Source: Gordonia sp. PP30 (GTDB lineage: Bacteria; Actinomycetota; Actinomycetes; Mycobacteriales; Mycobacteriaceae). From it: a stretch of DNA of 64,000 nt. The notes below the pieces were generated by a model. The model saw only the letters and a list, made by a program, of their open reading frames with translations, had not been told where the DNA came from and searched no databases. Of this stretch, positions 1-8,692 are shown piece after piece. The DNA is taken from contig NZ_CP095864.1 in NCBI RefSeq assembly GCF_023100845.1, positions 3,472,001 to 3,536,000 of the forward strand, read 5' to 3'. Positions within the stretch are counted from its first letter, which is position 1, and each line of letters starts with the position of its first letter. A program made the position numbers and the translations under genes.

Positions 1-2
1 GG

Positions 3-416
3 CAGTTCAACACCTGCGAAATCATGGGTACCGAGAAGACCAGCAAGGAGACCTTCGACACCGCGGTCGAGTGCGCCACCGAGATCGGCATGGTGCCGAT
101 CCCGATGCACAAGGAGAAGGCCGGCTACGTCCTCAATTCACTGCTGGTGCCCTTCCTCAGCGCCGCCGCCGAGCTGGCCGCCGGCGACTACGCCGATCCC
201 AAGTCCGTCGACGAGGTCTGGCGCATCGCGACCGGCGCTCCGCTCGGACCGTTCCAGATCTACGACATCATCGGCCTCAACACGCCGTACAACATCATGA
301 TGTCCGGCGATGCCGAGCAGCAGAAGCTCGCCGCGTGGATGAAAGCCAACTACATCGACAAGGGCTACCTGGGGCTCGCTTCGGGGCGCGGGTTCTACGA
401 CTACTCCTCGAAGTAG
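3..416 (+). CDS. 3-hydroxyacyl-CoA dehydrogenase, C-terminal part (gene starts before the window)
   Basis: The reading frame is open from the first in-frame codon of the window and stops with TAG at 414-416, so about 137 C-terminal residues are present and the NAD-binding N-terminal half lies upstream. The visible part looks like the helical C-terminal 3HCDH domain: an EKAGYVLNSLLVPF segment (substrate and dimer helix), then a GAPLGPFQIYDIIGL stretch, which is the usual G-P-F/M-G-P-F-x-x-x-D-x-x-G signature of this domain. The family oxidises 3-hydroxyacyl-CoA to 3-ketoacyl-CoA with NAD+ in beta-oxidation or butanoate metabolism. A fatty-acid gene (oleate hydratase) follows 60 bp later on the same strand, consistent with lipid use. 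Chain-length preference cannot be told from this fragment. Confidence 0.85.
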   Translation, partial: QFNTCEIMGTEKTSKETFDTAVECATEIGMVPIPMHKEKAGYVLNSLLVPFLSAAAELAAGDYADPKSVDEVWRIATGAPLGPFQIYDIIGLNTPYNIMMSGDAEQQKLAAWMKANYIDKGYLGLASGRGFYDYSSK

Positions 417-476
417 GCAACCACCCATCGGGACGATCAGCGCCCACCGCAGTACCGAAAAAAGCAGAGGGCATCT

Positions 477-2246
477 ATGCACCACGACGCAGGCAACTAC
501 GAGGCGTTCGCCCGACCGCGCAAGCCGGCCGGAGTAGACGACAAGACGGCCTGGTTCGTCGGATCCGGACTGGCGTCGCTTTCCGGCGCCGCGTTCCTGA
601 TCCGGGACGGCCAGATGTCCGGCGACAGGATCACCGTTTTCGAGGAACTCGACCTACCGGGCGGCGCCCTGGACGGTATCAAGGAGCCCGAGAAGGGCTT
701 CGTGATCCGCGGCGGCCGCGAAATGGAGAACCATTTCGAGTGTCTCTGGGACCTCTTCCGCTCCGTTCCGTCGCTGGAGATCGACGGTGCCAGCGTGCTC
801 GACGAATTCTACTGGCTCAACAAGGACGACCCGAACTTCTCTCTGTGCCGCGTGACCGAGAAGCAGGGCCAGGACGCGCACACCGACGGCAAGTTCGACA
901 TGGACGACGCCTCGCAGAAGGATCTGGTCCGCATGTTCCTCGCCACCCGCGAGGAACTGGCGAACGTGAAGATCAGCGACTTCTTCTCCAAGGAGTTCCT
1001 GGCGAGCAACTTCTGGCTGTACTGGCGCACCATGTTCGCCTTCGAGGAGTGGCATAGCGCGCTGGAGATGAAGCTGTACCTGCATCGCTTCATCCACCAC
1101 ATCAAGGGTCTGCCGGACCTGTCGTCGCTCAAGTTCACCAAGTACAACCAGTACGAGTCGCTGGTGCTGCCGCTCTACAAGTGGCTCCTGGATCAGGGGG
1201 TCGTGTTCCGCTTCTCCACGACGGTGACCGATGTCGACTTCGACGTCGACGGCACCCGCAAACAGGCCACGCGGATCCACTGGACCAGCAAGGGTGAGGA
1301 CGGTACGACCGAGCTCTCGGCGAATGATCTGCTGTTCATGACGATCGGCTCGCTCACCGAGAACTCCGACGAGGGCGATCACCGGACCCCGGCCACCCTC
1401 AACCGCGGGCCGGCGCCGGCATGGGATCTGTGGCGGCGGATCGCCGCGAAGGATCCGGCATTCGGTCGTCCGAACGTCTTCGGCGGCGACATCGACGCCA
1501 CCAAGTGGGAGTCGTGCACGGTGACCACGCTCGACACCCGGATCCCGGAGTACATCCGCAAGATCTGCAAGCGCGATCCCTTCAGCGGCAAGGTGGTGAC
1601 CGGCGGCATCGTGACCGCCAAGGACTCCAGCTGGCTGATGAGCTGGACGGTGAACCGGCAGCCGCACTTCAAGCAGCAACCGAAAGACCAGATCGTCGTC
1701 TGGGTCTACGGCCTGTTCCCCGACAAGAAGGGCGACTACGTCGACAAGACAATGGCCGAATGCACCGGCGAGGAGATCACCCGCGAATGGCTGTACCAGA
1801 TGGGTGTCCCCACCGATCAGATCGACGAGCTCGCGGCGACCGGCGCGAAGGCCGTCCCGTGCATGATGCCGTACGTCACCGCGTTCTTCATGCCGCGCCA
1901 GTCCGGTGACCGGCCCGACGTGGTGCCGGCCGGCTCGGTGAACTTCGCCTTCATCGGCCAGTTCTCCGAGAGCCCGACGCGCGACTGCATCTTCACCACC
2001 GAGTACTCGGTGCGCACGCCGATGGAAGCGGTCTACACCCTCCTCGACATCGAGCGCGCGGTCCCGGAGGTCTACGGATCGACCTACGATGTCCGCCAGC
2101 TCCTCAACGCCACCTCGCGCCTGCGCGACGGCGCCGAGGTGGAACTGCCCGGTCCGCACTTCCTGCGCGAGCGGGTGTACGCGAAGTTCCAGGACAACGA
2201 GGTCGGCAAGCTGATCACCGACTACAACCTGATCGCCGAACCGTAG
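477..2246 (+). CDS. ohyA: Oleate hydratase (MCRA family, FAD-dependent)
   Basis: This 589-residue protein has the usual length for the 67-kDa myosin-cross-reactive antigen family, which hydrates the cis-9 double bond of oleate to 10-hydroxystearate. The N-terminus carries a Rossmann FAD motif (WFVGSGLASLSGAAFL, about residues 26-41), then ELDLPGGALDG and RGGREMENHFECLWDLF, regions that bind FAD and carry the conserved acidic residue of this family. The Trp-rich middle and the CIFTTEYSVRTPMEAVY segment near residue 505 are also typical. The start at 477 follows a purine-rich ribosome site (AGAGGG). A strong hairpin terminator follows directly. Hydration of unsaturated fatty acids is often linked to detoxification; no regulator is adjacent. 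Confidence 0.95.
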   Translation: MHHDAGNYEAFARPRKPAGVDDKTAWFVGSGLASLSGAAFLIRDGQMSGDRITVFEELDLPGGALDGIKEPEKGFVIRGGREMENHFECLWDLFRSVPSLEIDGASVLDEFYWLNKDDPNFSLCRVTEKQGQDAHTDGKFDMDDASQKDLVRMFLATREELANVKISDFFSKEFLASNFWLYWRTMFAFEEWHSALEMKLYLHRFIHHIKGLPDLSSLKFTKYNQYESLVLPLYKWLLDQGVVFRFSTTVTDVDFDVDGTRKQATRIHWTSKGEDGTTELSANDLLFMTIGSLTENSDEGDHRTPATLNRGPAPAWDLWRRIAAKDPAFGRPNVFGGDIDATKWESCTVTTLDTRIPEYIRKICKRDPFSGKVVTGGIVTAKDSSWLMSWTVNRQPHFKQQPKDQIVVWVYGLFPDKKGDYVDKTMAECTGEEITREWLYQMGVPTDQIDELAATGAKAVPCMMPYVTAFFMPRQSGDRPDVVPAGSVNFAFIGQFSESPTRDCIFTTEYSVRTPMEAVYTLLDIERAVPEVYGSTYDVRQLLNATSRLRDGAEVELPGPHFLRERVYAKFQDNEVGKLITDYNLIAEP

Positions 2247-2258
2247 GCTCCGGCCGTA

Positions 2259-2303
2259 CGACGACGGCCGCGTCACTCCCGCCGGGGGACGCGGCCGTCG
2301 TCG
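2259..2303. terminator. Hairpin terminator between ohyA and the convergent hydrolase
   Basis: There is a perfect 16-bp inverted repeat (2259-2274 and 2288-2303, arms containing GACGGCCGCGTC) with a 13-nt loop, starting 12 bp after the ohyA stop. There is no marked T-tract on either side. It lies between converging genes and could serve both. Confidence 0.75.
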
Positions 2304-2383
2304 AATGCGCTGCGAGGCGGTGTTCGGCGAATCGTGTCCCGGCGGTCCCGGCGTGGTGCGCCGGACGGGCGACGGCCAGGGCG

Positions 2384-3172
2384 TCAGCGTCCCGGATAGG
2401 CGTACCGCATCCAGCGCGGCGGGCGGAACGGCGCGGGCGACTCGGCCGCGGGCAGCGCCAGACGATCGGCGATCGCCCACACCGTCGGCAGATTGTGCCC
2501 GAACCCGAAGTGACTGCACAGCACCTCGATGTTCTCGGCCATCGGTCCCGGGTTGTCCCGGCACGCCTGCCAGGCGACGATGCCGTCGGTCCGGCTGTAG
2601 AACGCGGTCGACGGCATCGGCAGCGGCGGCGCATCGGCCTCCAGCGGCAACTGCAGATCGGTGACGTGGAAGCGGCGCAGCAGGTTGTACAGGTGCCGGG
2701 CGTTGCTCTGGCTGTGGCGCTCCAGTTTGATCGGGCTGCCGAGGGTGATCACCTGCCGGATCATCTCCGGTGTCTCCCGGGCCAGTTGGCGGGCATAGAT
2801 GCCGCCGAGGCTCCACCCGATCACCGACACCGGGGCCTGGTGGCGCTCGTAGACCTCGGCGAGCCGGTCACGCATGCCCGCGGTGATCTTGGCGCTCGGC
2901 CCGATGTTGACGCCGAGCCTCCACCCGTAGGTCGGATAGCCGAGGCGGCGCAGGGTCTGGCGCAGCGGCACGGTGTTGACGTCGGCGGTACCCAGCCCGG
3001 GCAGCACCAGAATCGGCTGCAGGTCGTCGCTCACCGGGGCGGCCAGCATCGCCGGCCAGGTGGACAGGTAGGTCGCGAACTCCATGGTCGCGCGCGGGCC
3101 GTCGGACGCCCACATCAGGAGTCTCGGCGATTTGACGTTGCTGCCGGACAGCTTGGACACCGTCGTGGTCAT
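2384..3172 (-). CDS. Alpha/beta hydrolase, lipase-like, last gene of a PHA-type operon
   Basis: The start is placed at ATG 3172 (MTTTVSKL), preceded by AGAAAGGA; this gives 262 residues. The open frame extends upstream but runs into the preceding SDR gene. The sequence has a nucleophile elbow GWSLGG near residue 120, preceded by an ILVLPGLGT stretch that resembles the oxyanion-loop region of lipases, and a conserved SHFGFGHN segment near residue 225 that may supply the catalytic His. No signal peptide is obvious, so it is likely cytoplasmic or granule-associated. It sits 13 bp after the SDR and shares the direction of phaC and tetR upstream. A role as intracellular esterase or PHA depolymerase is inferred from context only; substrate is unknown. 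Confidence 0.75.
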   Translation of the reverse strand: MTTTVSKLSGSNVKSPRLLMWASDGPRATMEFATYLSTWPAMLAAPVSDDLQPILVLPGLGTADVNTVPLRQTLRRLGYPTYGWRLGVNIGPSAKITAGMRDRLAEVYERHQAPVSVIGWSLGGIYARQLARETPEMIRQVITLGSPIKLERHSQSNARHLYNLLRRFHVTDLQLPLEADAPPLPMPSTAFYSRTDGIVAWQACRDNPGPMAENIEVLCSHFGFGHNLPTVWAIADRLALPAAESPAPFRPPRWMRYAYPGR

Positions 3173-3185
3173 GATCGGTCCTTTC

Positions 3186-3950
3186 TCAGCTGACCAGCAT
3201 GCCGCCGTCGATCGGCAGCGTGACCCCGGTGAGGTAGCTGCTCGCATCGCTGGCCAGGAACAGCAGCGCCGGGTCGAGCTCGCCCGCACCTCCGAGGCGC
3301 CCGAACAGGGTGCGCGGCATCACGTAGCGTTCCAGCACGCCCTCGTCGAACTCCGCGGTCATCTCCGAATCGAAATAGCCGGGGGCGAGGGCGTTGACCC
3401 GGATGCCCTTGCGCGGCGTCCACTGCTGCGCCAGGTCGCGGGTCAGGCCGATCACCGCGGCCTTGCTCGCGCTGTAGGCCGCCTGCGGCATCAGGACGCT
3501 GGTGATGCCGAGGATGCTGGCGAGGTTCACGATCGACGACCCCGGCTGCATCACGCGCGCACAGGCCTGCGCCATGTAGAAGGTGCCGTTCAGGTTCACG
3601 TCGATCACCTGGCGGAACTCCGCCGGATCCTCCCGGGTGGCCGGCACCGAGCTGGCGATCCCGGCGTTGTTCACCAGGATGTCGACCTTCCCGAATTCGG
3701 CGATCGCGGCCTCGACCGCGGCCGTGCACGCGGCCGGGTCCGACACGTCGCAGCCGACCGGCAGCGCCCTGCGGCCCAGCGCCCGCACCGCGTCGGCGGT
3801 CTCGGCGAGCCGGTCGGTGCGGCGCGCGGCCAGCACCACGTCGGCGCCGGCCTCGGCGAGCGCCTTCGCGAAGCCCACGCCCAGGCCGCTGGACGCACCG
3901 GTCACCAGCGCCACCTTGCCGTCGAGCCGGAACTTGTCCAGAACTGTCAT
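3186..3950 (-). CDS. Short-chain dehydrogenase/reductase (classical SDR)
   Basis: A 254-residue classical SDR. It shows the cofactor motif TGASSGLG (residues 17-24), NNAG (94-97), and the catalytic set Ser145, Tyr159 and Lys163 (YSASK). Arg residues after the second beta strand (AARRTDR) suggest NADP(H) preference. In a PHA operon the expected partner would be a 3-ketoacyl-CoA reductase of the PhaB type that makes the (R)-3-hydroxyacyl-CoA substrate for PhaC, but SDR sequences alone do not show substrate, and the protein could act on another alcohol or ketone. It lies between the GNAT gene (21 bp) and the alpha/beta hydrolase (13 bp), so the genes are very likely co-transcribed. Confidence 0.9.
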   Translation of the reverse strand: MTVLDKFRLDGKVALVTGASSGLGVGFAKALAEAGADVVLAARRTDRLAETADAVRALGRRALPVGCDVSDPAACTAAVEAAIAEFGKVDILVNNAGIASSVPATREDPAEFRQVIDVNLNGTFYMAQACARVMQPGSSIVNLASILGITSVLMPQAAYSASKAAVIGLTRDLAQQWTPRKGIRVNALAPGYFDSEMTAEFDEGVLERYVMPRTLFGRLGGAGELDPALLFLASDASSYLTGVTLPIDGGMLVS

Positions 3951-3971
3951 GCTTCTTCCTCGTTTCGTCGC

Positions 3972-4496
3972 TCAGACCAGTTCATCGGCGATGCCGGTGT
4001 AGGCCATGGTGTTCATGCCGTCTTCGACGTGATGCGCCAGCACCAGCAGGTCGTGGGTGTCGCCGTCGCGCGTCTTCAGGTGATCGCGCAGCAGTGCCTC
4101 GCCGGTGAAGCCGAGCCGGCTGAACAGCGCCACCGCCCCCTCGGCGTCGGTCGGCAGTTCGATGACGATCTTGGTCACGCCGTCGCTGAACGCCGAGCGC
4201 ATCGCCTCCTTGGCCAGTTCGGCGCCGTACCCGCGGCCGCGCGCGTCGGCGGAGACGACGAGGCGGAGCTCACCGACGTGGTTCGACCAGCCGGGCAACC
4301 GGTGCACGGTCGCGTAGCCGAGCAGCCGGCCGTCGTCCTCGCAGGCCCACCGGTAGTCCGAGCCGGCCAGCAACTGATCGAAGAGGCCCGGATCGGTCAG
4401 GTCTTCGCGGATCAGGGTGCGGTCGCGTTCGGACAGGCTCCCCCACAGCGTCCGCAGTGCCTCGCCGTCGGTGTCGGTCAACTTCCGGATGGTCAT
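3972..4496 (-). CDS. GNAT family N-acetyltransferase
   Basis: The start is taken at ATG 4496 because it overlaps the phaC stop as ATGA, a sign of translational coupling; this gives 174 residues. The acetyl-CoA pyrophosphate loop is visible as ARGRGYG (about residues 85-91), following the beta-4 strand ELRLVVSADA, and the C-terminal beta strands follow (LFSRLGFTGEALL). The substrate is unknown. It may acetylate a protein or small molecule; its position inside a phaC operon suggests a regulatory or metabolic link, which is inference. Confidence 0.85.
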   Translation of the reverse strand: MTIRKLTDTDGEALRTLWGSLSERDRTLIREDLTDPGLFDQLLAGSDYRWACEDDGRLLGYATVHRLPGWSNHVGELRLVVSADARGRGYGAELAKEAMRSAFSDGVTKIVIELPTDAEGAVALFSRLGFTGEALLRDHLKTRDGDTHDLLVLAHHVEDGMNTMAYTGIADELV

Positions 4497-5575
4497 ACCA
4501 GCGCCTCGCTCTGCTTCTTCAGGAACTCGATGATCGTGGGGATGGTCGTCTTGGCGGCGGTCCGGCCGACGACCAGCCCGATGTGCCCACCGCGCAGGCA
4601 CAGCTCGGTCTTCTGCTCGGAACCGATCAGGTCGAGCACCGGCCGCGCCGCGTCCAGCGGCACGATGTGGTCCTTCTCGCCGAGCACCGCCAGGAAGGGG
4701 ACGGTGACGTCCTTCAGGTCGATCCGGTCGCCGCCGAGCACCACGTTCCCGCGCATCAGCGCGTTGTCGCCCATCAGGCCCAGCAACTGCCGCGCGGTGG
4801 CGCCCGCGAGGGGCACGTGATCGGTCGCCCAGCCGTTCATCGCCTGGTACGCGGCGACGTAGTCGTCACTCCACAGCTTCTCCAGCAGGTCGACGTAGCC
4901 GGTCACCTCGGCCACGGGTTTGAGACTCCGGAAGGCGCTGAAGACGACGTTCGCCGGGATGTTGCCGTCGTCGCCGAGCATCTCGTCCACGTCGGCGGCG
5001 GTGCCGCCGCCGAACGCGTCGCGCAGCGGCATCCGGTCGAAGTCGACGGGACAGGCGACCACGGTGTGGCTGCGGATCGGTGCGTCGGGATGGTGCGCGC
5101 CGTGCATCAGGGTCAGATCCCCGCCGAAGCAGTAGCCGAGGATATTGACCTCACCGGAGTGCGAGCGGCGGCACACCTCACGGATCGCGGCCGGGATGAC
5201 GCCGTCGACGTAGTACTCGAGGCCGTTGCGGGCGTCGCGCTCGTCGGCCTCGCCCCAGTCGATCAGGTAGATGTCGAATCCCGCCTTGAGGAGATGTTCG
5301 ATGAAGCTGTTGCCGGGCGTCAGGTCCAGGATGTACGCGCGGCTGAACAGCGAGAACACGATGAGCAACGGCGGGCCGTGGGTCACGTCGTCGTTCCGGT
5401 AGCGGTACAGCGTGGCCCGCCCGTTGCGCCAGACCGGGTCGCGCGGCGTCACCCCGGTCGGCGGCTCGGATGCGCCGACGGCCATCTTGATCCCGTTGCG
5501 GGCCCGCAGGGCGTTGCGCTCCACCTCCTGCCGAACCCGGTCGACGATGCCGCGCGGGTCAGGAATCAGTGCCAT
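4493..5575 (-). CDS. phaC: Class III-type polyhydroxyalkanoate synthase subunit PhaC
   Basis: The 360-residue protein has the length of class III PhaC subunits. The lipase-like box is GYCFGG with Cys149 as nucleophile; Asp302 (EKDHIVP) and His331 (RGGHIGL) complete the triad. These are the same residue numbers as in the class III enzyme of Allochromatium vinosum, which supports both the class and the chosen start at ATG 5575. PhaC polymerises (R)-3-hydroxyacyl-CoA into PHA with release of CoA, and class III enzymes need a PhaE partner. The gene starts 17 bp inside the end of a small coiled-coil gene that may fill this role, and overlaps the GNAT gene downstream by 4 bp. Confidence 0.9.
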   Translation of the reverse strand: MALIPDPRGIVDRVRQEVERNALRARNGIKMAVGASEPPTGVTPRDPVWRNGRATLYRYRNDDVTHGPPLLIVFSLFSRAYILDLTPGNSFIEHLLKAGFDIYLIDWGEADERDARNGLEYYVDGVIPAAIREVCRRSHSGEVNILGYCFGGDLTLMHGAHHPDAPIRSHTVVACPVDFDRMPLRDAFGGGTAADVDEMLGDDGNIPANVVFSAFRSLKPVAEVTGYVDLLEKLWSDDYVAAYQAMNGWATDHVPLAGATARQLLGLMGDNALMRGNVVLGGDRIDLKDVTVPFLAVLGEKDHIVPLDAARPVLDLIGSEQKTELCLRGGHIGLVVGRTAAKTTIPTIIEFLKKQSEALV

Positions 5576-5864
5576 CGCCGGCGTCCTTCTCGGTGGCGCG
5601 CTCCGCCAGTTCCAGACGCAGGCGACGAATCTCGTAGTCCAGTTCACCGATCTGGCGCCGCAACCGGCGCACATCGCTGCCCGCGGGCAGATTCACCGTG
5701 TGCAGCACGTCGGCGGCGACGTGCTCGAAGGCTCGGCCCGCCCGATTGCGCAGCTTCATCGCCGTGGTGGCGACGTCGCTGAACCTGTCCGAGTGGACCA
5801 CGTCCTCGATCACCGGGGTGGCCCGTTTCTCGATCGTGTCGTACAGCCCGCACAGCGAGACCAT
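5559..5864 (-). CDS. Small coiled-coil protein, PhaE/phasin-like
   Basis: The 101-residue protein starts at ATG 5864, which overlaps the TetR stop (TGATG), behind a strong GAGGAG site. An N-terminal helix-rich part is followed by a heptad-like charged segment at about residues 68-88 (RRQIGELDYEIRRLRLELA) predicted to form a coiled coil. Such C-terminal coiled coils occur in phasins and in PhaE, the partner of class III PhaC. The phaC gene begins within its last codons. It is much shorter than typical PhaE (about 300-350 residues), so it is either a reduced partner subunit, a granule-bound phasin, or an unrelated helper. Function is inferred from shape and position. Confidence 0.65.
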   Translation of the reverse strand: MVSLCGLYDTIEKRATPVIEDVVHSDRFSDVATTAMKLRNRAGRAFEHVAADVLHTVNLPAGSDVRRLRRQIGELDYEIRRLRLELAERATEKDAGDGTDS

Positions 5865-6436
5865 CAGCTCCTCCTCAGACCTTCGTGAACACCCAGCAGG
5901 GCGGCGCACGCCTGCCGGACCTCGGCGGGATCGGGACTCTCCCCGGCGAGCGCGTCGGCGTACACGAACGACTCGGTGATGCGCAGCAGCACGTACGCGG
6001 TGTCGTGCGGCGGCAGCACGACGGCCAGCCGCCCGGCCTCCACCTCGGCCGTCACCTCGCCTTCGATGCGGTCGACGATCCGGCCCGCGACGCCGCCGGC
6101 ACGCCTGGTGACCACGCGGAGCGCCCGGTCCGGCTCGCGGCACAGGAAGTCCATGAACGGCGCCGAACGCACCGAACTCGTCGCGAACCGCCCCATCGCG
6201 TCGGCGATGCGCGCACCGCCGGGACCGGTGGCGCGCGCGAACGCGTCGTCCAGCGCGGCGGCGGCCATCGTCCAGATCACCTCGCCGAGCAGCCGGTCGC
6301 GATCCTTGTAGCGACGGTACAAGGTGCTGCGGTTGATGCCGGCCGCCGTCGCGAGAGCACTCATGTCGATCCGGCCCGACTCGAGAAAGGCGCGGCGCGC
6401 CAGGACCACCACATCGGGAGACTGCACTTTGGTCAC
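5864..6436 (-). CDS. TetR family regulator, first gene of the PHA-type operon
   Basis: A 190-residue protein with a GTG start at 6436. The N-terminal helix-turn-helix is clear (MSALATAAGINRSTLYRRYKDR, about residues 24-45), followed by a variable all-helical ligand domain. It is the leading gene of a run of six overlapping or tightly spaced genes and faces a fatty acyl-CoA ligase across 150 bp containing a perfect palindrome. The simplest reading is an autoregulated repressor of both directions that senses an acyl-CoA or fatty acid; the ligand is not visible from sequence. Confidence 0.9.
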   Translation of the reverse strand: MTKVQSPDVVVLARRAFLESGRIDMSALATAAGINRSTLYRRYKDRDRLLGEVIWTMAAAALDDAFARATGPGGARIADAMGRFATSSVRSAPFMDFLCREPDRALRVVTRRAGGVAGRIVDRIEGEVTAEVEAGRLAVVLPPHDTAYVLLRITESFVYADALAGESPDPAEVRQACAALLGVHEGLRRS

Positions 6437-6506
6437 GCGCCCCTCGTCTCACCGTCCCGGCGTCTGCGACATTCGGCGATTTTGTTGCAGTCCGCTCCGC
6501 CCTCAC

Positions 6507-6525
6507 CACGGTAACGGATACCGTG
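6507..6525. promoter_or_regulatory. Palindromic operator between tetR and fadD
   Basis: CACGGTAACGGATACCGTG has perfect 7-bp arms with a 5-bp centre. A second, shorter inverted repeat (GTGAG-TTAG-CTCAC, 6523-6536) overlaps its end. The site lies 71 bp upstream of tetR and 62 bp upstream of fadD, where a repressor could control both. Assignment to the adjacent TetR is inference. Confidence 0.65.
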
Positions 6526-6586
6526 AGTTAGCTCACTGAGATGGCCCGATTGCCGAGGGCCTCACCCAACGAAGGAGTCCGCACAC

Positions 6587-8233
6587 ATGATCCAGTCGAC
6601 GATGCAGGAAGGCGCGCTGACGATCTCCAGCCTGCTGGAGCACAGCCGCAAGTTCTTCCCGGAGGCCACCGTCAGCACGTGGACCGGATCGGGACTGCGC
6701 ACCGAGTCGTTCAGCGAGATCGGCGACAACGCCGCGCAGGTGGCGAACGCACTGGCGAAACTCGGCATCGGTATCGGCGACCGGGTCGCCACGTTCATGT
6801 GGAACAACAACGAGCACCAGGCCCTCTACGCCGCCATCCCCTCGATGGGCGCCGTCCTGCACACGCTCAACCTGCGGCTCTCACCCGAGCAGGCGGTGTT
6901 CATCATGAACCACGCCGAGGACAAGGTGGTCTTCGTCGATGCCAGCGTGGCCCCGCTCCTGCAGAACTATGTTCCGCAGGTGCCGTCGGTGACCGACGTC
7001 GTCGTCGTGAACGGCCCCGCCGACGCGTTCAGCGCGCCCGAGGGCGTCACCGTGCGCGCCTGGGACGACCTGCTCGAGGGCGAATCGACCGAGTACGACT
7101 GGCCCGAGCTGGACGAGCACGCCGCTGCGGCCATGTGCTACACCTCCGGCACCACCGGCGACCCCAAGGGCGTCGTCTACTCGCACCGCTCGATCTATCT
7201 GCATTCGTTCCAGGTGATCTCCACCGCAGGCATGGCACTGGCGAACTCCGACCTCGCGCTGGTGATCGTGCCGATGTTCCACGCGATGAGCTGGGGCATG
7301 CCGTACGCGGCGATGATGGCCGGCGCCAGCCTGCTCCATCCGGACCGCTTCCTGCAGCCCGAGCCGCTGCTGGCGATGATGAAGGAGGCCCGGCCGACGA
7401 TGGCCGCGGCCGTGCCCACGATCTGGTCCGGCGTCGCCGCGCTGCTCGAATCCCATCCGCAGGACATCTCGCACCTGCGCAGCGTCACCGTCGGCGGCTC
7501 GGCCGTCCCCCCGTCGATGGTGCGCAAGTTCGACGAGTTCAACGCCCCGATCGTCCATGCGTGGGGCATGACCGAGACCTCCCCGCTGGGCTCGGTCGCC
7601 CATCCGCCGGCCGACGTCACCGACCCGGAAGAGGCCTTCCCGTTCCGGATCACCCAGGGCCGCTTCCCGGCCGCGGTGGCCGCCCGCATCGTCGACTCGG
7701 ACGGCAATGTGCTGCCGAACGACGGGGTGACCAGCGGCGAGCTGGAGGTGTCCGGCCCGTGGATCACCGGCTCGTACTATTCGCCCGAGGGGAACGTGTC
7801 CGATCCGTCGAAGTTCCACGACGGCTGGCTGCGCACCGGTGACGTGTCCACCATCAGCCCGCAGGGGTACATGACGATCGTCGACCGCACCAAGGACATC
7901 ATCAAGACCGGCGGCGAGTGGATCTCCTCGGTCGACCTGGAGAACGTGATCGCCGGCCACCCGGAGATCCTCGAGTGCACCGTGATCGGCGTGCCCGACC
8001 CGAAGTGGGATGAGCGGCCGTTCGTGCTGGCCGTCACCACCGAGGGCTCGACGCTCGACGTGCCCACGATGCGCGCATGGCTCGAGGAGCGGGTGCCGCG
8101 CTGGCAGGTGCCCGAGCGGTGGTCGTTCGGCGAGGAGGTCCCGAAGACGTCGGTCGGCAAGTTCGACAAGAAGAAGGTCCGCCAGGCGTACGCCGACGGA
8201 CTGTACGAGGTGATCAACGGTCTCGAACTCTGA
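6587..8233 (+). CDS. Fatty acyl-CoA ligase (FadD type, AMP-binding)
   Basis: A 548-residue member of the ANL superfamily. The P-loop reads [11 protein letters not shown] (185-195), the aromatic/Glu motif reads [10 protein letters not shown], and the hinge and C-terminal motifs are GWLRTGDV and [15 protein letters not shown]; the catalytic Lys lies in the C-terminal [10 protein letters not shown] segment. It activates a carboxylic acid, probably medium- or long-chain fatty acid, through an acyl-adenylate to the CoA thioester. An AAGGAG site precedes ATG 6587. It is divergent from the PHA-type operon and could feed acyl-CoA to it through beta-oxidation. A factor-independent terminator follows. 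Confidence 0.92.
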   Translation: MIQSTMQEGALTISSLLEHSRKFFPEATVSTWTGSGLRTESFSEIGDNAAQVANALAKLGIGIGDRVATFMWNNNEHQALYAAIPSMGAVLHTLNLRLSPEQAVFIMNHAEDKVVFVDASVAPLLQNYVPQVPSVTDVVVVNGPADAFSAPEGVTVRAWDDLLEGESTEYDWPELDEHAAAAMCYTSGTTGDPKGVVYSHRSIYLHSFQVISTAGMALANSDLALVIVPMFHAMSWGMPYAAMMAGASLLHPDRFLQPEPLLAMMKEARPTMAAAVPTIWSGVAALLESHPQDISHLRSVTVGGSAVPPSMVRKFDEFNAPIVHAWGMTETSPLGSVAHPPADVTDPEEAFPFRITQGRFPAAVAARIVDSDGNVLPNDGVTSGELEVSGPWITGSYYSPEGNVSDPSKFHDGWLRTGDVSTISPQGYMTIVDRTKDIIKTGGEWISSVDLENVIAGHPEILECTVIGVPDPKWDERPFVLAVTTEGSTLDVPTMRAWLEERVPRWQVPERWSFGEEVPKTSVGKFDKKKVRQAYADGLYEVINGLEL

Positions 8234-8254
8234 CACTCGGCGACGGCATTCTCA

Positions 8255-8291
8255 GCAAACCCCCAGACCGGCCGCCGGACTGGGGGTTTGC
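8255..8291 (+). terminator. Hairpin terminator after fadD
   Basis: Perfect 12-bp arms GCAAACCCCCAG and CTGGGGGTTTGC enclose a 13-nt loop, 22 bp after the fadD stop. T residues are inside the second arm rather than after it. It isolates fadD from the small gene that follows. Confidence 0.8.
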
Positions 8292-8426
8292 GCTGGTCAC
8301 AGGCCCGCAGCACCGGAAGCGAACACCGGATGTCCGGACCGGATGTGATCTGTATCCCTGCGGCGGCCGCCCGGCGCCGCTAGATTCGTAGTCGTACAAA
8401 CAGATGAACGAGAGGAACTGATCTCC

Positions 8427-8513
8427 ATGTTTGACCAGCAACTCTGGGCTCTGATCCAGGACAACCCGCAGGTTCTCGAGACGCTCCTTCACGTCTTCTC
8501 CGGCACCAAGTAG
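8427..8513 (+). CDS. Putative 28-residue small protein
   Basis: ATG at 8427, preceded by AGAGGAA, opens a 28-codon frame ending in TAG at 8511-8513. The peptide begins MFDQQLWALIQDNPQVLE and continues as an amphipathic helix rich in Leu and Val, ending SGTK. It has its own context: a -10-like TAGATT about 35 bp upstream of the start, a terminator between it and fadD, and a second terminator 15 bp after its stop. This isolation favours a real small gene. I do not recognise a family. A short amphipathic, acidic peptide could be membrane-active, a cell-envelope peptide, or a protein-binding microprotein; no function is claimed. Confidence 0.55.
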   Translation: MFDQQLWALIQDNPQVLETLLHVFSGTK

Positions 8514-8527
8514 CCGGTTGCCAGAAG

Positions 8528-8562
8528 AGGCCCCGACCGCCGTCCGGCGATCGGGGCCTTTT
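8528..8562 (+). terminator. Intrinsic terminator after the small gene
   Basis: AGGCCCCGA and TCGGGGCCT pair around a GC-rich 14-nt loop and are followed by TTTT, the classic intrinsic terminator form on the plus strand. Confidence 0.85.
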
Positions 8563-8692
8563 CACGTAGCGACGGATTCGGGCCATGTTTGCTGCATACC
8601 GGGACAGATCCCGGCCCGAAGAGGATGATTCGCCGCGACCTTGCCTATGCTTACCTCGATCAGGAGAACTCTTGCCGCGAGGAGACAGAAGT

